DNA of 9,182 nucleotides from an uncultured Ilumatobacter sp. (GTDB taxonomy: Bacteria; Actinomycetota; Acidimicrobiia; Acidimicrobiales; Ilumatobacteraceae): assembly GCA_938049325.1 (NCBI GenBank), contig CALICC010000174.1, forward strand, positions 1-9,182, in the 5' to 3' direction. The notes beneath the pieces are model-generated. The model searched no databases. It was not told the origin of the DNA and worked only from the letters and a program-made list of their open reading frames with translations. The position numbers and the translations under genes were made by a program. Positions 5,701 to 9,182 of this stretch are shown one piece after another; within the stretch, counting starts at the first letter, position 1, and every line of letters begins with the position of its first letter.

Positions 5701-7002
5701 ATGCAGCATCATCACGCCGCGACCGTTGCGCCCGCGAACGCCGCGGGCGACATCATCGATCAACTCGGCCCGACGGCGGACCTGATCGTGCCGCTCGCCA
5801 ACGGTGAGCCGACCGCAGTCCTCGATGCGCTCGAAGAAGCCGTGGCGGCGGATCCGGACCGATTCGACGCGCTGCGCGTCCATCAGATGCACGCCCTCCA
5901 CGATCGACCACATCTGGCCGGGAGTTTCGGCGAACGGATGCGACACGTGTCGTACTTCCTGTCACCGACGACCCGCCGGTACTTCCACGACGGACATGTC
6001 GATCTCGTGCCCGGCCACTTCTCCGAGGTCTACGCGTTGATGCGGGACCGTACGAACGATCCGATCGTGATCGCCGCCGCATCACCGCCTGATCGGCACG
6101 GCTACTTCTCGCTCGGTGTTTCGGCCGACTACACGGCGAGTTTCATCGGGCGCGCTCGCTTCTTTCTCGAAGTCACCGACGACATGCCTCGCACGTTCGG
6201 ACGAAACCAGGTCCACTCCTCACAGGTCGTCGGCTGGTGCCGAAGCGACCGACCGCTGCTCGAAGTTCCGCCGGCGGTTCCGAGCGACACCGATGCGACG
6301 ATCGCCCGTCTCGTCGCAGAGCGAATACCGAACGGAGCCACAATCCAAACCGGAATCGGGGCGATCCCGAACGCGATCATGGCTGCCCTCCTCGATCACC
6401 GCGATCTCGGTATCCACACCGAGTTGTTGTCCGACGGCATCGTCGACCTCATCGAGTCGGGTGTGGTCAATGGAGTCCGCAAGCGACTGAACCGGACCAA
6501 GACGGTGGGAACCTTCGCACTCGGTACCCGCCGGCTGCACGAGTTCCTGCACGAGAACACCGCCGTCGAGTTACACGCTGTGCGCTACGTCAACGATCCA
6601 CGCGTCATCGCCCAGGAGGCTGACTTCGTCTCCATCAACGCGACGTTGTCCGTCGACTTTCTCGGACAGTGCGCCTCCGAGACGATCGACGGCGCGTACT
6701 ACTCATCATCAGGAGGCCAGAACGACTTCGCGCGCGGCGCGATGTACTCCGACAACGGCCAAGGCTTCGTCGTCTTGCACTCGACAACGTCAGGAGGCGC
6801 CTCGCGCATCGTGCCGCAGCTCGCCCCCGGAGAAGTGGTGACGACGCCGAAGAACACCGTCGACAAGATCGTGACGGAGCATGGCGTCGCCGAACTGAGA
6901 GGACGGACGATCGGCGAACGTACTCGCGCGCTGATCGCCGTTGCGCATCCCGATCATCGAGAAGCGCTGACCGCCACGGCAGCAGAGATGCGCTACCTCT
7001 GA
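5701..7002 (+). CDS. Acetyl-CoA hydrolase / 4-hydroxybutyrate CoA-transferase family protein
   Basis: The 433 residues are a full-length family I CoA-transferase of the acetyl-CoA hydrolase / 4-hydroxybutyrate CoA-transferase group. The N-terminal half (about 15-190) includes GHFSEVYALMRD and PPDRHGYFSLGVSADY. The C-terminal half has TGIGAIPNAIMAAL (217-230), the catalytic-glutamate segment HTELLSDGIVDLIESG with Glu241, the loop GGQNDFARGA (338-347), and VTEHGVAELRG (391-401). Family chemistry moves CoA from an acyl-CoA to a carboxylate, or hydrolyses it, through a glutamyl-CoA thioester. The preferred acyl group (acetyl, 4-hydroxybutyryl, succinyl) is not clear from sequence. In this setting it could release acetate or recycle CoA when respiration is limited, which is inference. 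ATG 5701 has only a weak purine stretch (CGGA) upstream. The gene ends 12 bases before the convergent stop of the USP gene, with no obvious hairpin terminator between them. Confidence 0.9.
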   Translation: MQHHHAATVAPANAAGDIIDQLGPTADLIVPLANGEPTAVLDALEEAVAADPDRFDALRVHQMHALHDRPHLAGSFGERMRHVSYFLSPTTRRYFHDGHVDLVPGHFSEVYALMRDRTNDPIVIAAASPPDRHGYFSLGVSADYTASFIGRARFFLEVTDDMPRTFGRNQVHSSQVVGWCRSDRPLLEVPPAVPSDTDATIARLVAERIPNGATIQTGIGAIPNAIMAALLDHRDLGIHTELLSDGIVDLIESGVVNGVRKRLNRTKTVGTFALGTRRLHEFLHENTAVELHAVRYVNDPRVIAQEADFVSINATLSVDFLGQCASETIDGAYYSSSGGQNDFARGAMYSDNGQGFVVLHSTTSGGASRIVPQLAPGEVVTTPKNTVDKIVTEHGVAELRGRTIGERTRALIAVAHPDHREALTATAAEMRYL

Positions 7003-7014
7003 TCCTTGCGGCGG

Positions 7015-7866
7015 TCAGTCGTCGAGCGGTACGACGGCGACCGGGCACTCGGCCTGGTGCAGCAGCCAGGTCGTGACCGAGCCGAGAATCGCACGAGCGA
7101 CGCCGCCGATCCCGCGAGGACCGACCACGACGAGGTCCGCGTCTCCGAGCGACTCCGACAGAGCTTGGCGAGGTCCGTGCAGGACGAAGGTGAGTGACGC
7201 TCGACCGTCAGGATCGGCCCTGCGGGCTGCAGCCGAAATGCGTTCCTGCGCCGCGGCAACGGCCTCAGGGTGACGTTCCATCACCAAGTCCGGGCTGAGC
7301 CACGGAATCACATCGATCGCGACGAGCGCTTCCACCTCGGCTCCTTCGGGCGCGATCGACAGCGCCCACTCGAGCGCACTCGATGCGTAGTCGCTGCCGT
7401 CGAAGCCGACGACGATCCGACGGAGCGGCGCGGTCTCCCACCCGTCCGGGACGACCACGACCGGACCCCTCGCGTGCGTTGCGAGGTACTGGCTGGTCGA
7501 GCCGAGCAGTCGATGCTTGATCTCGCTGAGACCGCGACGCCCGACAACAACGGGTGCGTCGGATCCGGACAGTTCCAGCAGGGTCGGAGCCGGGTGGCCC
7601 TCCAGCACGTCAGGCCCGTCGATGACAACATCGCTTGGCAGTTCTGCGATGGAGTCCGCTGCGTGAACGTTTGCGGCGGCTTCGATACCCGCACGATCGA
7701 CATCGACAACACGACGCCCCGACATCAACCAGATCGGGAACGGCACGTGCCATGCCAAGATCGGCCGCACACGCTCACTTCGACTCCGAGCGACCTCCGC
7801 TGCCCATCGCAGCGCCGAGCCCGATCCGTTCGATCCGTCGAGGCCAACGATCCACGTGTAGGTCAT
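7015..7866 (-). CDS. Tandem-domain universal stress protein (first USP)
   Basis: The 283-residue protein holds two USP (UspA) domains, residues about 4-140 and 149-281. Each starts with the β1/ATP-loop signature (WIVGLDGSNGS; IVVGFDGSDYA). Each ends with a full nucleotide-binding motif G-x2-G-x9-G-S: Gly109, Gly112, Gly122-Ser123 in domain 1 and Gly249, Gly252, Gly262-Ser263 in domain 2. It should therefore bind ATP. The frame extends upstream to 7929, but I choose ATG 7866 because β1 begins right after it and the extra residues overlie the DosR-like box. No convincing Shine-Dalgarno precedes ATG 7866, and the box is centred 42.5 bases away, consistent with a leaderless message. It is divergent from the second USP gene across a 149-base gap with paired boxes. 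Tandem USPs of this type are prominent hypoxia-induced proteins in mycobacteria. Confidence 0.93.
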   Translation of the reverse strand: MTYTWIVGLDGSNGSGSALRWAAEVARSRSERVRPILAWHVPFPIWLMSGRRVVDVDRAGIEAAANVHAADSIAELPSDVVIDGPDVLEGHPAPTLLELSGSDAPVVVGRRGLSEIKHRLLGSTSQYLATHARGPVVVVPDGWETAPLRRIVVGFDGSDYASSALEWALSIAPEGAEVEALVAIDVIPWLSPDLVMERHPEAVAAAQERISAAARRADPDGRASLTFVLHGPRQALSESLGDADLVVVGPRGIGGVARAILGSVTTWLLHQAECPVAVVPLDD

Positions 7867-7900
7867 ACGCTCACTCTGCAGGCAATCCGCCCAGGGCGGC

Positions 7901-7916
7901 AGGGCCGGAAGTCCCG
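7901..7916 (-). promoter_or_regulatory. DosR-like 16-bp box, facing the first USP gene
   Basis: On the minus strand the site reads CGGGACTTCCGGCCCT, with the GGGACT half site closest to the classical mycobacterial DosR core. It is centred 42.5 bases before ATG 7866 and 27 bases from the partner box that faces the opposite gene. Confidence 0.6.
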
Positions 7917-7927
7917 CCATCGGAGAC

Positions 7928-7943
7928 AAGGACCTCTGGCCCT
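7928..7943 (+). promoter_or_regulatory. DosR-like 16-bp box, facing the second USP gene
   Basis: AAGGACCTCTGGCCCT differs from the consensus at three positions, with both half sites recognisable. It is centred 80.5 bases before ATG 8016, a gene that has a Shine-Dalgarno and so needs a leader of roughly 37 bases if the box sits near -43. Confidence 0.5.
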
Positions 7944-8015
7944 ACAGACCAATCGGGAATTCAGCGCATCGTCGATGGACGGCCGAATCGGGCCGTAGCG
8001 AGAAGGGAAGCCCCC

Positions 8016-8864
8016 ATGGTCCAGCACCTCATTGTTCCCGTTGACGGGTCATCCGCGTCGTGGAACGCCTTCGACGTGGCACTCCGTTTGGCGAAGCGCT
8101 CGAACAGCAGCATTCGGGTGGTCGAAGTCGCGTGCGATCCCGTGGATGGTCGGTATGCGCAGGACCGTCTGACCAAAGAGATCAACGAGCGTGGCCCGTT
8201 CGACGTCGACGTCACCGTCGAGGTACGCCTCATGGTCGAGCGTGTCAGTGACGAGCTGGCAAAACTCGCATCGTTGAACCCCACCGCCGTCATCGTCATG
8301 TCCTCGCATGGGAAGGGCCGGTCCGCGGCAATCGTCGGCAGCGTCGCCGAAGACCTGATGCACAAGGCGCACGGACCCGTCGTCCTCGTCGGTCCCCATG
8401 TTGTGCCGAGTGAGTTTTCGGGGCCGATGATCGTCTGCGTGGACGGGTCGCCCGAATCCGAAGTGTCCCTTCCACTCGCTGCCACGTGGGCAGGCGAGCT
8501 GAAGACGACACCGTGGATCGTGAACGTGGCGGCGCCAGGGGGGCCATCGTCGACATCGGACGTCCACCCGGCGGCCTACCCGGCGCGACTCGCGCGTGAC
8601 CTCGCCTCGTTCTCGGGCCACGCCGTCCAATTCGACGAGTTGCACAGCCGGAGCCCGGCGAAGGCGATCGTCGATTACGCGGAGGCATCCGACGCTTCGA
8701 TGATCGTCGCCTCGTCACACGGCCGGAGCGGGCTGTCTCGTTTGGCGATGGGCAGCGTGGTCGCTGAGCTCGTCCGGCACGCGACCTGTCCGGTGACGGT
8801 CGTTCGACTCCCTCGCCCCGTGCGCATCGAGCATCAGGGAACCCTCAACCCCGCTGCGTGCTGA
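8016..8864 (+). CDS. Tandem-domain universal stress protein (second USP)
   Basis: This 282-residue protein has two USP domains, about 3-126 and 137-264. β1 signatures are LIVPVDGSSAS and MIVCVDGSPES. The nucleotide motif is altered compared with the neighbouring first USP. In domain 1 the SSHG...GS loop has Ser in place of the first Gly and only 8 residues between HG and GS (Gly99 to Gly108). In domain 2 the first Gly is again Ser, but the 9-residue spacing SSHGRSGLSRLAMGS is kept (residues 233-247). ATP binding by domain 1 is therefore doubtful. The start ATG 8016 is supported by GAAGGGA 8 bases upstream and by β1 following at once; the frame is open far upstream, but that part is antisense to the first USP and is not expected to be coding. 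It lies divergent from the first USP and converges on a PPOX remnant. Confidence 0.92.
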   Translation: MVQHLIVPVDGSSASWNAFDVALRLAKRSNSSIRVVEVACDPVDGRYAQDRLTKEINERGPFDVDVTVEVRLMVERVSDELAKLASLNPTAVIVMSSHGKGRSAAIVGSVAEDLMHKAHGPVVLVGPHVVPSEFSGPMIVCVDGSPESEVSLPLAATWAGELKTTPWIVNVAAPGGPSSTSDVHPAAYPARLARDLASFSGHAVQFDELHSRSPAKAIVDYAEASDASMIVASSHGRSGLSRLAMGSVVAELVRHATCPVTVVRLPRPVRIEHQGTLNPAAC

Positions 8865-8879
8865 AGCGCACGACGACGG

Positions 8880-8963
8880 GCTCGGGCGGAAGCGGCGCCC
8901 GACGACTTCGACGGGGATGATCCGAATCCAGTCAGAACGTTCGACGTCAACACGCCAGTACAT
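8880..8963 (-). pseudogene. C-terminal remnant of a PPOX-family protein
   Basis: From ATG 8963 the minus strand encodes MYWRVDVERSDWIRIIPVEV followed by VGRRFR. This aligns with one gap to the C-terminal signature of the intact PPOX protein (FPW...NFVRITPTEITGRRFH at about 5260-5330). The N-terminal two thirds of the family are missing. The bases upstream hold only the boxes at 8980-8995 and 9031-9046, with no PPOX-like sequence in any minus frame that I could read. Downstream the frame stays open to a stop at 8715, but that stretch is antisense to the second USP gene and shows no family character. I read it as the tail left by an internal deletion. A functional short gene is less likely. Confidence 0.55.
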
Positions 8964-8979
8964 GGGCAGCCGGTCAGTC

Positions 8980-8995
8980 AGGGGCGAAGGTCCCT
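8980..8995 (-). promoter_or_regulatory. DosR-like 16-bp box, facing the PPOX remnant
   Basis: On the minus strand this reads AGGGACCTTCGCCCCT, one base different from the box before the multicopper oxidase. It points at the PPOX remnant, with its centre only 24.5 bases from ATG 8963, shorter than any other box-to-start distance here. It may be a leftover of the deleted gene or act as the distal box for the third USP gene (51 bases from its partner). Confidence 0.6.
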
Positions 8996-9030
8996 CGATG
9001 CCGACCCGCCGACGACGGCAAGTCCGGGCG

Positions 9031-9046
9031 AGGGACCTTCGACCCT
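9031..9046 (+). promoter_or_regulatory. DosR-like 16-bp box, facing the third USP gene
   Basis: AGGGACCTTCGACCCT differs from the consensus at one base. It is centred 42.5 bases before ATG 9081, the same distance as for the first USP gene. Confidence 0.6.
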
Positions 9047-9080
9047 GCCCAAAACCCTGGCCACGGCGCTGAATGGAGGT

Positions 9081-9182
9081 ATGGAACGCGATGCGGGTCC
9101 AGCCTCCCCAGTCCAACGCCCAGAACGCGACGCCCGGTGGGTTGTCGGCGTCGACGGGTCGGAGTGCAGCCGACACGCTGCT
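9081..9182 (+). CDS. Universal stress protein N-terminus (third USP), runs off right edge
   Basis: Only the first 34 codons are in the window. After a 19-residue N-terminal extension rich in Arg, Pro and Glu comes WVVGVDGSECSRHAA, the β1 strand and nucleotide loop that open a USP domain. ATG 9081 is the only in-frame ATG/GTG candidate from the box region onward. The GGAGG before it is just one base away, too close to serve as a normal ribosome binding site, so a leaderless message is plausible. ATG 9073 and ATG 9091 are out of frame with the USP sequence. One or two domains cannot be decided from this piece. Confidence 0.8.
   Translation, partial: MERDAGPASPVQRPERDARWVVGVDGSECSRHAA

Noticed and set aside
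7003..7014. A terminator between the convergent CoA-transferase and first USP genes
   Set aside because: The 12-base gap and flanks contain no clear GC hairpin followed by a T run on either strand.
7867..7929. A 21-residue N-terminal extension of the first USP
   Set aside because: The residues show no USP character and lie over the DosR-like box at 7901-7916; ATG 7866 directly precedes β1.
7635..8015. A 127-codon N-terminal extension of the second USP
   Set aside because: It is antisense to the first USP and spans the intergenic boxes, while a Shine-Dalgarno and the USP β1 strand support ATG 8016.
8964..9176. The upstream part of the minus-strand open frame that includes the PPOX remnant
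   Set aside because: It covers both DosR-like boxes and is antisense to the start of the third USP; no PPOX N-terminal blocks are readable in it.
1..9182. CRISPR arrays, tRNA or rRNA genes, insertion-sequence ends or transposases
   Set aside because: No regularly spaced direct repeats, tRNA-like cloverleaf with a CCA end, rRNA segments or transposase motifs were seen; the repeated 16-mers are dispersed operator-like sites.

Overview
The window is high-GC DNA with dense, often overlapping genes and a strong preference for G or C at codon third positions. The mix of genes points to a high-GC actinobacterium: an ECF sigma factor coupled to a membrane anti-sigma-like protein, tandem-domain universal stress proteins, and a pyridoxamine-oxidase-fold protein with DosR-like promoter boxes. 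An Acidimicrobiia (Ilumatobacter-type) origin is my best guess. It rests on overall resemblance only, because there is no rRNA here.

Layout. (1) 1-2484, minus strand: an ECF sigma-70 factor and, overlapping it by 11 bases, a membrane-anchored anti-sigma-like protein of more than 669 residues that runs off the left edge. Its outer part appears to hold an MreC-like beta-barrel between two diverged copies of a second domain. (2) 2627-2902, plus strand: a small divergent gene of unknown function. (3) 2949-4762, minus strand: a two-gene copper operon, a membrane-anchored multicopper oxidase with an extra N-terminal cupredoxin domain followed (4-base overlap) by a cupredoxin-like lipoprotein. (4) 4929-7002, plus strand: a PPOX-fold flavin/F420-type protein, a 48-residue protein that is essentially one classical C2H2 zinc finger, and an acetyl-CoA hydrolase / 4-hydroxybutyrate CoA-transferase family enzyme. 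(5) 7015-7866 minus and 8016-8864 plus: two divergent tandem-domain universal stress proteins (USPs). (6) 8880-8963 minus: the orphan C-terminal piece of a second PPOX protein. (7) 9081 to the right edge: the start of a third USP.

The most interesting signal is regulatory. Six 16-bp imperfect palindromes close to AGGGACCTTCGGCCCT lie in just three intergenic gaps (4763-4928, 7867-8015, 8964-9080). In each gap they form a divergent pair, the left box reading leftward and the right box rightward. They resemble DosR/DevR dormancy boxes, and the genes they flank (USPs, PPOX) match the kinds of genes in the mycobacterial DosR regulon. In three genes with no properly spaced ribosome binding site the box centre lies 42.5-43.5 bases from the start codon, which suggests leaderless mRNAs. 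In two genes with a Shine-Dalgarno sequence the distance is 74.5-80.5. Together this looks like one hypoxia/redox-stress regulon cluster linking copper oxidation, flavin/F420 redox chemistry, CoA-ester metabolism and USPs. The regulator itself is not in the window.
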